Source: Desulfofundulus thermobenzoicus (GTDB lineage: Bacteria; Bacillota; Desulfotomaculia; Desulfotomaculales; Desulfovirgulaceae). From it: a stretch of 64,000 nt of DNA. Positions within the stretch are counted from its first letter, which is position 1; each line of letters starts with the position of its first letter. The notes under the pieces were generated by a model, which saw only the letters and a program-made list of their open reading frames with translations, did no database searches and was not told where the DNA came from. A program made the position numbers and the translations under genes. Positions 18,096 through 26,345 of the stretch are shown here, piece after piece. The DNA is taken from NCBI RefSeq assembly GCF_009428905.1, contig NZ_WHYR01000016.1:1-64000 (forward strand), written 5' to 3'.

Positions 18096-20021
18096 CTATT
18101 TGCCCCCCGTACCTGCTCCCAGGTTAACCCTCACCGAAGTCCTGCGGCCTTTAAGATTATTTAAAACCGTATCCACCAGGCCATCCACTGTCAACCCGCA
18201 CCGGGCCAGAAGCAAAGAGCGCCGGCCGTGCAGGATGAACTGGCCGGGAATACCCAGGCGCGTTATTTGAATGTTGCGCAACCCCCGGTCTGCCAGCAGT
18301 TCCAGCACGGCACTGCCAAAACCGCCCTCCAGATTATGTTCCTCAATGGTGATTATCCGCCGGGTACGCAGGGCATAGCGGGTGATAATTTCCTCGTCCA
18401 AAGGCTTGACAAACCGGGCGTTGATTACCGCCGCCGAGATGCCCTGCCGGGCCAGCACGCCGGCTGCTTCCAGGGCGGGGGAAACCATGCTGCCCAGGGC
18501 CAGCAGGGTAATATCGTTCCCTTCCCGCAGTACCTGTGCCCGTCCCACCGGCAGGGAAACCGGCTCCCCGTCCACAGGACAACCGGTACCGGCGCTGCGG
18601 GGATAGCGCAGGGCGACCGGTCCGGGATGCTCCAGGGCGGTTTTCAACATGTGTCGCAGTTCGTTTTCATCTGCCGGAGCCATAACCACCATACCGGGTA
18701 TGGATCTGAGATAGGTCAGGTCAAACACGCCGTGGTGGGTGGCCCCGTCTTCTCCCACCAATCCGCCCCGGTCCAGGGCGAAGGTCACCGGCAGGTTCTG
18801 CAGGCAAACATCATGGAGTACCTGATCATAGGCCCGCTGCAGAAAAGTGGAATATATGGCCACCACCGGCTTCAATCCCCCGGCGGCCAGGCCCGCAGCC
18901 AGGGTCACGGCGTGTTGTTCGGCTATACCCACGTCGAAAAAGCGTTCCGGGAAGGCACGGGCAAAGTGTGAAAGACCCGTACCCGCGGGCATGGCCGCTG
19001 TAATGGCCACGATCCGTTCGTCCTGCCGTCCCAGTTCCACCAGGGTGCGGCCGAAAACCTCGGTATAGGAGGGGGGTTCCCCCTCCTTTTTTATTACGCG
19101 GCCGGTTTGAATATCAAAGGGACCCACTCCATGGAACTGATCGGGGTTTTCCTCGGCCGGGGGGTAGCCCCGGCCCTTGCGGGTAAGCACGTGCACCAGG
19201 ACCGGCCCCTGGGTGGACCTGGCCTGCTGAAAAACATTGATCATGGCCTGGATGTTATGGCCGTCGATGGGACCCAGGTAAATAAAGCCCAGTTCTTCAA
19301 AAAACATGCCGGGTACCACCAGATATTTCAGGGAATCCTTGAGCCGCTCCACCGCCCGGGCCACCCGGGGACCGATGGCCGGAATGCGCTTTAACAGGTG
19401 TTCCAGCTCTTCCTTTCCCCGGGAATACATGGGATCCGTACGCAACCGGGTCAGGTACCGGGACAATCCTCCCACGTTGGGGGCAATGGACATTTCATTG
19501 TCATTCAACACCACAATCAGATTGGTCCGTTTGTGCCCGGCGTGGTTCAGTGCTTCAAAGGCCATGCCGCCGGTCATGGCTCCATCGCCGATAACGGCCA
19601 CCACTCCGTAATTCTCACCTTTTAAGTCCCTGGCCAGGGCCATGCCCAGGGCGGCTGAAATGGAAGTGCTGCTGTGACCGGTGCCGAAGGCATCGTGTTC
19701 ACTCTCCCTGGGGCAGGGAAACCCGCTGATGCCGCCGTACTGGCGGAGGGTGTGAAAAACAGTGCGCCGGCCGGTGAGCAGCTTGTGCACGTAACACTGG
19801 TGACCCACATCCCAGATGATTTTGTCCCGGGGTGTCTGAAAAACCTTGTGCAACGCCAGGGTGAGCTCCACCACCCCCAGGTTGGGGGCCAGGTGACCGC
19901 CGGTGACGGCCACCGTCTCCACCAGCTCCTGGCGGATCTCCCGGGCCAGTTGCTGTAAACCTGACAGGTCCAGCGCAGCCAGGTCGGCAGGGGAATTAAT
20001 TTTGGACAATAACCTGGTCAT
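18096..20021 (-). CDS. dxs: 1-deoxy-D-xylulose-5-phosphate synthase
   Basis: First enzyme of the MEP isoprenoid pathway, condensing pyruvate and glyceraldehyde-3-phosphate with TPP. Visible motifs are [14 protein letters not shown], the TPP/Mg site [17 protein letters not shown] with ND, the catalytic glutamate region [13 protein letters not shown], and [15 protein letters not shown]. 641 aa, full length. ATG with AAAGGAG five bases upstream. It lies immediately downstream of oapA and the OLE RNA, the position reported for OLE loci in other Firmicutes. Confidence 0.97.
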   Translation of the reverse strand: MTRLLSKINSPADLAALDLSGLQQLAREIRQELVETVAVTGGHLAPNLGVVELTLALHKVFQTPRDKIIWDVGHQCYVHKLLTGRRTVFHTLRQYGGISGFPCPRESEHDAFGTGHSSTSISAALGMALARDLKGENYGVVAVIGDGAMTGGMAFEALNHAGHKRTNLIVVLNDNEMSIAPNVGGLSRYLTRLRTDPMYSRGKEELEHLLKRIPAIGPRVARAVERLKDSLKYLVVPGMFFEELGFIYLGPIDGHNIQAMINVFQQARSTQGPVLVHVLTRKGRGYPPAEENPDQFHGVGPFDIQTGRVIKKEGEPPSYTEVFGRTLVELGRQDERIVAITAAMPAGTGLSHFARAFPERFFDVGIAEQHAVTLAAGLAAGGLKPVVAIYSTFLQRAYDQVLHDVCLQNLPVTFALDRGGLVGEDGATHHGVFDLTYLRSIPGMVVMAPADENELRHMLKTALEHPGPVALRYPRSAGTGCPVDGEPVSLPVGRAQVLREGNDITLLALGSMVSPALEAAGVLARQGISAAVINARFVKPLDEEIITRYALRTRRIITIEEHNLEGGFGSAVLELLADRGLRNIQITRLGIPGQFILHGRRSLLLARCGLTVDGLVDTVLNNLKGRRTSVRVNLGAGTGGK

Positions 20022-20048
20022 ATTTTCTCCTTTCCAGATAGCTCCCGG

Positions 20049-20636
20049 CTAACGACTACCCGGGCGCCTCGTCCGGCCAATAAGGTTTATCCCGGTCAAT
20101 TGCTGAATGGCGGCAATGGATCTTCCCACCAGGAAAATAACTTCATTGGCTCTGCTCAAAGCCAGCCGCTTTCCCGCCGCCTTGCCACCCACGGTGAAAG
20201 CGGCAATCAATGCCGTTACCAGCATATTCAACAACAGCTGGCTGATCCCCTTCCAGTACAGCATAATTTGCAACACCAGGGCAATACCCAGAGCGCCGCT
20301 GACCGTACCGGCGATATCGCCGATGACATCGTTGCAGATATTGGCCACCCGGTCGGCGTTGCGAATGAGGAATACCCCTTCCGTTGCTCCGGGCACTTTT
20401 TTGGCCGCCCGGGCGTGGAAGGGGGATTCACTGGCGGCAGCCACCGCGGTGCCGATAATATCGGCCAGAATGCCCGCCAGTATAATTATAATTAAAAAGA
20501 GAAAGGATAATAAAAGGCTTTTTACTTTGCCGGCCAGCACTTCCGAAAACCAGAAAAAAACCACGGCCAGTAAAAAAGAGGCCGTACCCACAAAAAAGAT
20601 GTACCGGCCGGAAACTGTAGATTTATTGTTGCCCAA
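20049..20636 (-). CDS. oapA: OLE-associated membrane protein OapA
   Basis: 195-residue polytopic membrane protein with hydrophobic segments near residues 14-30, 41-65, 112-128 and 131-149. It carries a D-x3-D motif (DVIGD, D103 and D107) in DRVANICNDVIGDIAG. In Bacillus halodurans, OapA is the membrane partner of OLE RNA, has a functionally important D-x3-D motif at almost the same place, and is encoded between OLE and dxs, exactly as here. The N-terminal part also recalls CNNM/CorB-type magnesium transport domains. The start is TTG with GAGGTG seven bases upstream. Identification rests on context, size, topology and motif. Confidence 0.85.
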   Translation of the reverse strand: MGNNKSTVSGRYIFFVGTASFLLAVVFFWFSEVLAGKVKSLLLSFLFLIIIILAGILADIIGTAVAAASESPFHARAAKKVPGATEGVFLIRNADRVANICNDVIGDIAGTVSGALGIALVLQIMLYWKGISQLLLNMLVTALIAAFTVGGKAAGKRLALSRANEVIFLVGRSIAAIQQLTGINLIGRTRRPGSR

Positions 20637-20744
20637 ACATGTTCACCTCATACAATTTTAAGGTGAATCCCCGTGGAAACGGTCGTTCATCGATAAAACA
20701 GGTTTAATCTGCCCGGCACTCACCGGACTTAATCGGTTATGTAA

Positions 20745-21353
20745 GGATAAGTGATGGCAGCGCGGGTAAATATTGTGGCTTAAGGTCCAGCAGGTTTTCC
20801 CAAGCAATCACCGGCTGTCGCCAGGCCGGCGGTTTCCCCTTCGGACTGCTTCCGGGACGTTGCCGGTCCCGGGACTGGATTACCACTGAGTCCACACTGC
20901 AATCCCCGCGCTGCCCCGGATTCCCGGACAGCCTAGGAGTTTTCCTCGACAGGATACCTTTTTCTAGCCTCTTTTGCAGCAGCGGTTTCAGGTTACCGGC
21001 AATTTTCCTCGGGCCCTGGGGAATCGCTGCCGGAACAATCGACCCATCCACCGCAACCACTCAAGGCAGGCTACACTGCACGCAGCTTTCACCACATGCA
21101 GGTTCACACCCCAAGCCATAGTACACTTTAAGCTTCCCACGCACTTGGGTCTCCGCGGAGGCGGGGTCCACGCCCGCATGCCATTGCGGGTCGCCCCACC
21201 TCCTTAACTCCCAGTACCAACCCCCGACTGGGCGTCAGCAGCCAGCACCAGGAACTTCATCGATGTGCCCGCGACGGATTTTTAGGCCCGCCTTCAAAAA
21301 AGGTTACCTGACTAGGATACTGCATCACTTATCCATTATCCAATTGTATTCGG
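20745..21353 (-). ncRNA. ole: OLE RNA (ornate, large, extremophilic)
   Basis: A noncoding stretch of about 610 nt on the minus strand between ispA and oapA, the canonical place of OLE RNA. Its ends are closed by a perfect 12-bp pairing, GGATAAGTGATG (21323-21334) with CATCACTTATCC (20745-20756), extended by CAG/CTG across one bulge. The 5' region is rich in GC helices (ACCCGCAATGGCATGCGGG, GACCCCGCCTCCGCGG). The predicted transcript start near 21353 gives about 609 nt, close to the reported OLE length. Open frames here are short and unlike any family. Known OLE RNP roles are membrane-associated stress tolerance (short-chain alcohol, cold, magnesium). A covariance search is the definitive check. 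Confidence 0.85.
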
Positions 21354-21359
21354 GAAAAT

Positions 21360-21388
21360 ATTATAGCATAAGTGAAAACCCTTTACAA
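21360..21388 (-). promoter_or_regulatory. Sigma-A promoter of OLE RNA
   Basis: On the minus strand TTGTAA (-35, 21383-21388), a 17-base spacer, and a perfect TATAAT (-10, 21360-21365) with an extended TGC. Transcription would begin near 21353, a few bases before the 5' closing strand of the RNA. The region 21389-21524 up to the ispA stop holds nothing else identified. Confidence 0.75.
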
Positions 21389-21524
21389 ACGACACTGCCA
21401 ACTGTTTAGGACACCGCACGGTTGGCAGGGACTTTTAATAAACATTGTTTTACTAAAGCCTGCTGAAGGTCTGCAGCGCACGTTAATGCTCGTTATAGCG
21501 AGTCCGGCCAAAAACCGCCGCCCA

Positions 21525-22409
21525 TCAATAATCCCTGGCTATGACAAAACGGGCCATTGCACACAGAAAATCGGCCCGGGCGCCGAAGGGTTGCAGGGCG
21601 TCCAGTGCCCGCTGGACGGCCTCTTCAGCCCTGATCCTGGCCGTATCCAGACCGAAAAGGGCCGGATAGGTGGCCTTTTTGTTTCTTTCATCGCTGCCCG
21701 CCGGTTTACCCAGCCTGGCCGTGTCCCCCGTTACATCCAGAATATCGTCCTGAATCTGGAAGGCCAGCCCCAGGTTTTCGGCGTAGGTGGTCAGGGCAGC
21801 CAGTTCCCCTTCTTTTGCCCCGGCCAGGATGGCTCCGGCCCGCACCGCCACCCGGTAAAGAGCTCCGGTTTTATGCCGGTGAATGTACTCCAGAGTGGCG
21901 GCATCCACCGCCCGTCCCGTTTCCAGGGTATCCACCACCTGTCCGCCGATCAATCCCGCCGTACCCGCCGCCCCGGCCACCTCTTCGATTACCTGCAGCA
22001 CCCGTTCCGGCGGCACCCCTTCCCTGGCGCGGGCCAGCAAAGCAAAGGCATGGGTGAGCAGGGCATCGCCGGCCAGAATGGCCACCGCCTCGCCATAAAC
22101 CCGGTGGCTGGTAGGCTTTCCCCGCCGGAAGTCATCGTTGTCCATGGCCGGCAGGTCATCGTGGATCAGGGAATAGGTATGAATCAGCTCCAGGGCGCAG
22201 GCAGCCGGCAGGACCAGGGCCGGAACACCCCCCACCGCTTCGGCGGCCGCCAGGGTGAGCACCGGGCGCAGGCGTTTGCCCCCGGCAAAAAGGCTGTAGC
22301 GCATGGCCTGGTGAATTATGGCCGGGTAGGCGCCGGCCGCCGGCAGGTAGTCATCCAGTGCCCGGTCCACCAGGGCAGCCCGGGTTTTCCACTCTTTGAT
22401 GAAATCCAA
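21525..22409 (-). CDS. ispA: Polyprenyl synthetase (farnesyl/geranyl diphosphate synthase)
   Basis: Builds short-chain prenyl diphosphates from IPP and DMAPP. The first aspartate-rich motif DDLPAMD is at residues 84-90 and the second is FQIQDDILD. GGKRLRP and RRGKPT are also present. 294 aa. The two residues inserted in the first DDxx(xx)D motif are usual for bacterial FPP synthases. TTG start with AAGGAG nine bases upstream. It follows xseB by six bases and precedes OLE RNA. Confidence 0.95.
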   Translation of the reverse strand: MDFIKEWKTRAALVDRALDDYLPAAGAYPAIIHQAMRYSLFAGGKRLRPVLTLAAAEAVGGVPALVLPAACALELIHTYSLIHDDLPAMDNDDFRRGKPTSHRVYGEAVAILAGDALLTHAFALLARAREGVPPERVLQVIEEVAGAAGTAGLIGGQVVDTLETGRAVDAATLEYIHRHKTGALYRVAVRAGAILAGAKEGELAALTTYAENLGLAFQIQDDILDVTGDTARLGKPAGSDERNKKATYPALFGLDTARIRAEEAVQRALDALQPFGARADFLCAMARFVIARDY

Positions 22410-22415
22410 TATATA

Positions 22416-22673
22416 CTACTCCTTCCGTATACAGGCGGCCAGTTCGGTCAGACCCGCGTCCACTTCCCTCTGCACCACTTCCCCGTTTTCACCGGCCATC
22501 AGTACGGAAATGCGCCCCTCGGCCTCTTCCAGTTGTTGCCGGCAGAGGCGGACCAGGGTGATTCCTTCCCCGAAAAGTTCCAGAGATTTTTCCAGGGGCA
22601 GCTGCCCACCTTCCAGCAGCCGCACCACTTCCTCCAGCCGGCCCAGGGCATCTTCAAAACTGGGTTTATTCAT
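22416..22673 (-). CDS. xseB: Exodeoxyribonuclease VII small subunit
   Basis: 85-residue helical small subunit of Exo [36 protein letters not shown] and a C-terminal acidic helix are diagnostic. A longer frame runs to 22748, but the ATG at 22673 is preceded by a GAGG/AGGGG region and matches family starts. It is unusual in being about 3.7 kb away from xseA, although the intervening genes are in the same orientation. Confidence 0.93.
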   Translation of the reverse strand: MNKPSFEDALGRLEEVVRLLEGGQLPLEKSLELFGEGITLVRLCRQQLEEAEGRISVLMAGENGEVVQREVDAGLTELAACIRKE

Positions 22674-22728
22674 TCCCCTAACCTCACTTTTTACCGGGTG
22701 AAAATAAGGATAATGCACGTAGTTAAAC

Positions 22729-23712
22729 TTATTCTTCGCCCGGGTCAAATCTCCTCCTGAGGGCCGGGCCGTTCAGGTAATCGCAGCGCCGCCCCTGATA
22801 TGTATCCAGTTCCTCCAGCCGGGATTCAATACCTTGCTTCACCTGCCACCAGCTCACCCCCCAGTTGGAAAAGAGCACCCGGTCATAGGGCCCCCGGCCC
22901 ACCAGGCGCTGGACGACCACGGCGGGATGGAGATGTTCCAGGAAGGTGACCACCCGGTCCACATATTCGGCCAGGGTGATGATGGTGAACTCCCCTTTTT
23001 CGTACATCTTCCCCAGCACCGTATCCCGGACCACGTACAGGGAGTGGAGCTTTACGTATTGCACCCCCAGAACGGACAGAATCTTGGCGTTTTCCACCAC
23101 ATCGGTCATGTCGTCCCAGGGCAGGTTGAGAATAAGGTGAACGCAGACAGCAAACCCGCGCCCCTTTATGCGCTGCACCGCATCCAGGAACTCGGCCAGG
23201 GTATGCCCCCGGTTCACCCGTAGCAGGGAGTGGTAGTTGACCGTCTGCAGACCCAGCTCGATGTTCATGTCCAGGCCCTTTTCCCCGGCCACCTCCGCCA
23301 GGAAGTCCAGGTAACGGTCGTTGACGCAGTCCGGCCGGGTGGAAATGGAAATACCCACCACATCCTCCCCCTCTGCGGCCGCCAGGACATACTCCCGGAA
23401 ACGGTCAAAGGGCAGGTAGGTATTGGTGAAGGCCTGGAAATAAACGATGAATTTTTCGGCCTTGTATCGCCTGCGGAAAAAGTCCCGGTTGGCGGCCAGC
23501 TGTTCCTGCACCGAAAGGCTGCTGGGCAGGCACTCGAAGCCGGCCCCCTGTTCGTCACAAAAAATGCAGCCGCCGGTGCCCACGTTACCGTCCCGGTTGG
23601 GACAGGTGCCCGGAAGATTGATGGGCAGTTTATATACCTTGCCCCCGAATTTTTCTTTTAAATGGTCCGAGTAGACCCGGTAGCGCTGTTTTTCCACCGC
23701 TATCACCAGCAT
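22729..23712 (-). CDS. Radical SAM protein, TIGR01212 (YhcC) family
   Basis: Radical SAM enzyme of about 325 aa. The N-terminus has [18 protein letters not shown] followed by [13 protein letters not shown], the cysteine-bearing site of this family (C..CxxC arrangement for the [4Fe-4S]/SAM cluster). [12 protein letters not shown] and ELGLQTVN follow. The specific reaction is unknown; E. coli YhcC is the named relative. Exact start uncertain (ATG 23712, or GTG 23706 with GGGGG six bases upstream). It lies between the DUF2442 gene and xseB. Confidence 0.88.
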   Translation of the reverse strand: MLVIAVEKQRYRVYSDHLKEKFGGKVYKLPINLPGTCPNRDGNVGTGGCIFCDEQGAGFECLPSSLSVQEQLAANRDFFRRRYKAEKFIVYFQAFTNTYLPFDRFREYVLAAAEGEDVVGISISTRPDCVNDRYLDFLAEVAGEKGLDMNIELGLQTVNYHSLLRVNRGHTLAEFLDAVQRIKGRGFAVCVHLILNLPWDDMTDVVENAKILSVLGVQYVKLHSLYVVRDTVLGKMYEKGEFTIITLAEYVDRVVTFLEHLHPAVVVQRLVGRGPYDRVLFSNWGVSWWQVKQGIESRLEELDTYQGRRCDYLNGPALRRRFDPGEE

Positions 23713-23722
23713 CCCCCTGTAT

Positions 23723-24286
23723 TTAAAACCCTTTCCGGTCGTTTTGAATCCTGTTCACCGTTTCCCGGGTCAAACCGGTTATTTCAACTATGTCGTCGAT
23801 GGAAAAGCCCTTTTGCAGTGCCGCCCGGGCTACTGCGCATAAAGTCCGGGTCCTGATCCCATCCGTACCGTCGGCCAGCTCCGCGTTTTTTTCCATGAAT
23901 TCAACCTGCCGGCATACCTCACCGGTTTTATATTTTACACCCGGCGTTCCCTTTTTTCTCTGATGCAACTGGTCATAATCGATTGCCAATAAATCATCCC
24001 GCCAGCTAAGCTCCTCAGTAACGTCAACTCCTTCCTTATAGATCACGACGGGATCTATATCTATACACTCAGCCGGATCATATTTTCCTTTAAGATCAAA
24101 AGCAAGGGTACCGTTTAAAACAGTCATCGTTTTGCTAAAAAGGAACATATCTTTTAATGGTTTAAAAACATCAAGGGCCAATAGGTGATTTAGATCATAA
24201 ATGACAATTTTTCCATCATCAAAGAAAACCAGTGCACGGTAATTTTTAAGTGGCATTACCTGGATAACATTTGGGATATATTCCAT
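23723..24286 (-). CDS. DUF2442 domain protein with C-terminal helix-turn-helix-like segment
   Basis: 187 aa. The N-terminal 80 or so residues (MEYIPNVIQVMPLKNY to VLNGTLAFDL) fit DUF2442, which often pairs with DUF4160. The C-terminus (GFSIDDIVEITGLTRETVNRI) looks like a helix-turn-helix or resolvase-type segment. ATG 24286 has GGAGG eleven bases upstream; the longer frame to 24385 overlaps DUF4160. Its AT-richer composition than flanking genes suggests later acquisition. DUF4160/DUF2442 pairs have been suggested to be toxin-antitoxin-like, but no function is proven. Confidence 0.75.
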   Translation of the reverse strand: MEYIPNVIQVMPLKNYRALVFFDDGKIVIYDLNHLLALDVFKPLKDMFLFSKTMTVLNGTLAFDLKGKYDPAECIDIDPVVIYKEGVDVTEELSWRDDLLAIDYDQLHQRKKGTPGVKYKTGEVCRQVEFMEKNAELADGTDGIRTRTLCAVARAALQKGFSIDDIVEITGLTRETVNRIQNDRKGF

Positions 24287-24294
24287 ATAGCAAA

Positions 24295-24561
24295 TCACCT
24301 CCTCAACGGATTTATTCTCTGCAACGGCTTTCCTTCCATCGCCAGCTCCCAGTTGACCAGCAACTCTTCCCTGTGCAATACACACCAGGCCAGTACCAGT
24401 TTAAGCTTTGATTTGGGCAGAATACCTGCCAAAACAGCACAATTTTTGATGTCAATTATCGCTTCAAATTCTCCATAAACTGCATGAAAGTGAGGTGGAA
24501 TATGATCATTCCATTGCATGAAAATATTGATACCTTCAAAGGAAGAAATATTCGGTGACAT
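24295..24561 (-). CDS. DUF4160 domain protein
   Basis: 88 aa beginning MSPNISSFEGINIFMQWNDH and containing HIPPHFHAVYGEFEAIIDI, the signature of DUF4160. Just upstream of the DUF2442 gene (gap of eight bases), the usual pair order. Function unknown. AT-rich like its partner and foreign-looking between two folate genes and the xseB/ispA group. Confidence 0.85.
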   Translation of the reverse strand: MSPNISSFEGINIFMQWNDHIPPHFHAVYGEFEAIIDIKNCAVLAGILPKSKLKLVLAWCVLHREELLVNWELAMEGKPLQRINPLRR

Positions 24562-24693
24562 CTTTCCCGACCCCTTCCGTTTAGCTCCCCTTAATCGCCC
24601 GGCAGGTAACTATTTATGATCATTTATGAATCTGTTGCTCTTATATTACCACAAAAAGGGACCCCGCAACAAAGGGATTCCTGTTGTCCATGA

Positions 24694-24738
24694 ATTTGAA
24701 AAGGGAAAGCCGGGCGGAAATTCATCCTCCCGGCCTTT
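24694..24738 (-). terminator. Probable fchA terminator
   Basis: AAAGGCCGGG and CCCGGCTTT pair with one bulge around a loop of about 14 bases on the minus-strand transcript, followed by CCCTTTTC. It separates fchA from the DUF4160/DUF2442 pair. The remaining bases of 24562-24780 show nothing certain. Confidence 0.6.
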
Positions 24739-24780
24739 CGTGTCTAATGGTACTGGTTTTCTTAATAATGCACGGTCCCT

Positions 24781-25413
24781 TTACTTCATCCTTTCCTCCA
24801 CCACGGCCACGGCCGATTCCTTCAGCCGTTTGGCTTCGGAGACAATTTTTTGCTTTTCGTCCAGAATACGGTTTACATAATCCTGGTCCTGGATCATGGG
24901 AATGTTGATGTCGGCGCTTAAAAGGACGGCGTTGATGGCCGCTTCACAGACGTAGGCAGCCACGCCGGCGTCGCTGATGGCCATCTTGTTGCCGATTTTG
25001 GCCAGCCTGTCGGTGATCACCAGGGCCTCCAGCAGTGTGCGGGCCACTTCCATGGGGGTGTCGGTGGCCGTTTTCAGGGCTTTTTGCATCAGTTCTTCCC
25101 GCCTGGCCTTTTCTTCCCCGGTGTTTTTGGGCAGGCGGTAGACTTCCATGAACTTGCCGAAGGCGGCAATGTCGGCGGCCACCAGCTTCTCCAGTTTATT
25201 GATGATGAAATAGGCCGCGCCGGTGATTTCCTTCACCTGGGGTTCCACTTCGGCATATTTGGGCTTGCCCACGGTCAGGTTGCCCACCATGGCCGTCATG
25301 GCCACGCCCAGGGCGCCCACCAGGGCGGAAACACTGCCACCGCCGGGGGTGGGGGCATCGGAGGCGGCCACGGCCACTAACTTGCGAAAGGGAAAGTCAA
25401 AGATTTCGCTCAC
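24781..25413 (-). CDS. fchA: Methenyltetrahydrofolate cyclohydrolase / cyclodeaminase family
   Basis: 210-residue FTCD-C-like protein: DFPFRKLVAVAASDAPTPGG, then GGSVSALVGALG, with an alpha-helical body. In acetogenic and related anaerobes FchA interconverts methenyl- and formyl-tetrahydrofolate in the methyl branch of the Wood-Ljungdahl pathway. Position directly downstream of folD supports that role over glutamate-formimino deamination. FolD often has cyclohydrolase activity itself, so the two may be partly redundant. Confidence 0.88.
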   Translation of the reverse strand: MSEIFDFPFRKLVAVAASDAPTPGGGSVSALVGALGVAMTAMVGNLTVGKPKYAEVEPQVKEITGAAYFIINKLEKLVAADIAAFGKFMEVYRLPKNTGEEKARREELMQKALKTATDTPMEVARTLLEALVITDRLAKIGNKMAISDAGVAAYVCEAAINAVLLSADINIPMIQDQDYVNRILDEKQKIVSEAKRLKESAVAVVEERMK

Positions 25414-25466
25414 AACTTAACCCTCCTTTTTCGTTTCATTACCAACCACCGACGACCGGCGACCAT

Positions 25467-26318
25467 TTACGCCTTTCCCTGCAGCTTGATGGCCTTTAAA
25501 ACGTTCTTTTGAATGAGCACGGTGGTCAGGCTGCCCACGCCGCCGGGTACGGGAGTGATAGCCCCGGCCACCTCTTTGGCGTTTTCAAAGTCCACGTCGC
25601 CGCAGATGCCGTTTTCCAGCTGGTTGATGCCGGCATCCACCACCACGGCGCCCGGCTTGATCATGTCCGCCTTGATCATTTTGGCCCGGCCCACGGCGGC
25701 AATGAGGATGTCCGCCTGGCGGGTGTGGTAGGCCAGGTCGGCGGTTCTGGTGTGGCAGACGGTGATGGTGGCGTTCTGGTTGAGCATCATAAAGATGAGG
25801 GGCTTGCCCACGGTTTCACCCCGGCCCACCAGGACGGCGTTTTTCCCCTTTATTTCAATACCACTTCTGAGCATAATTTCGACGCAGCTCTGGGGAGTGG
25901 CCGGGAAAAGACCGTCGGCACCGCTCAACAGGTACCCCCGGTTGATGGGGTGGGCGCCGTCCACGTCCTTTTTCGGGGATACGGCTTCCAGCACCCGCTG
26001 CTTGCTGATATGTTTGGGCAGGGGCATTTCAATCATGATCCCGTGCACGCTGTCGTCTTCGTTTAAGCGTTTGATCAAACTTAGAACTTCTTCTTCGGCG
26101 GTGTCGCCGGACAGGTTGAAAAGCTCGAAGGCAATGCCCACGTTGCCGCAGGCCTTTTCCTTGGAACGGGCGTAAACCACCGATGCCGGATCGTCGCCCA
26201 CCAGCACGGCCACCAGTTTGGGAGTGATCCCCTTTTCTTTGAGCGCGGCCACTTCGGCCCTGACCTCTTCCCGGATTTCCGCCGCAATTTTTTTACCGTC
26301 AATCAATGTGGCTGCCAT
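25467..26318 (-). CDS. folD: Bifunctional methylenetetrahydrofolate dehydrogenase/cyclohydrolase
   Basis: Catalyses NADP(H)-linked oxidation of methylene-THF and hydrolysis of methenyl-THF. Visible motifs are the YARSKEKACGNVGI region with the catalytic lysine, EMPLPKHI, GVLVGRGETVGKP-type NADP loop (seen as VLVGRGETVGKPL) and PVPGGVGSLTTVLI. 283 aa, normal. Neighbour of fchA and xseA, the latter pairing conserved in Firmicutes. Confidence 0.96.
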   Translation of the reverse strand: MAATLIDGKKIAAEIREEVRAEVAALKEKGITPKLVAVLVGDDPASVVYARSKEKACGNVGIAFELFNLSGDTAEEEVLSLIKRLNEDDSVHGIMIEMPLPKHISKQRVLEAVSPKKDVDGAHPINRGYLLSGADGLFPATPQSCVEIMLRSGIEIKGKNAVLVGRGETVGKPLIFMMLNQNATITVCHTRTADLAYHTRQADILIAAVGRAKMIKADMIKPGAVVVDAGINQLENGICGDVDFENAKEVAGAITPVPGGVGSLTTVLIQKNVLKAIKLQGKA

Positions 26319-26345
26319 TTAAAAGCCTCCCCCTTTAATGTTTGT

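Noticed and set aside
20737-21060. Minus-strand open frame of 107 codons in the ispA-oapA gap, first suspected to be a transposase remnant
   Set aside because: No family similarity, and it lies inside the paired ends of the OLE RNA; RNA structure explains the region better.
20745-21353. Group II intron fragment as an explanation of the structured region before oapA
   Set aside because: No domain V-type motif or reverse transcriptase is present, and gene context points to OLE RNA.
21372-22760. Plus-strand open frame of 462 codons opposite ispA and xseB
   Set aside because: Gly/Gln/His-rich shadow frame without a recognisable start or domain.
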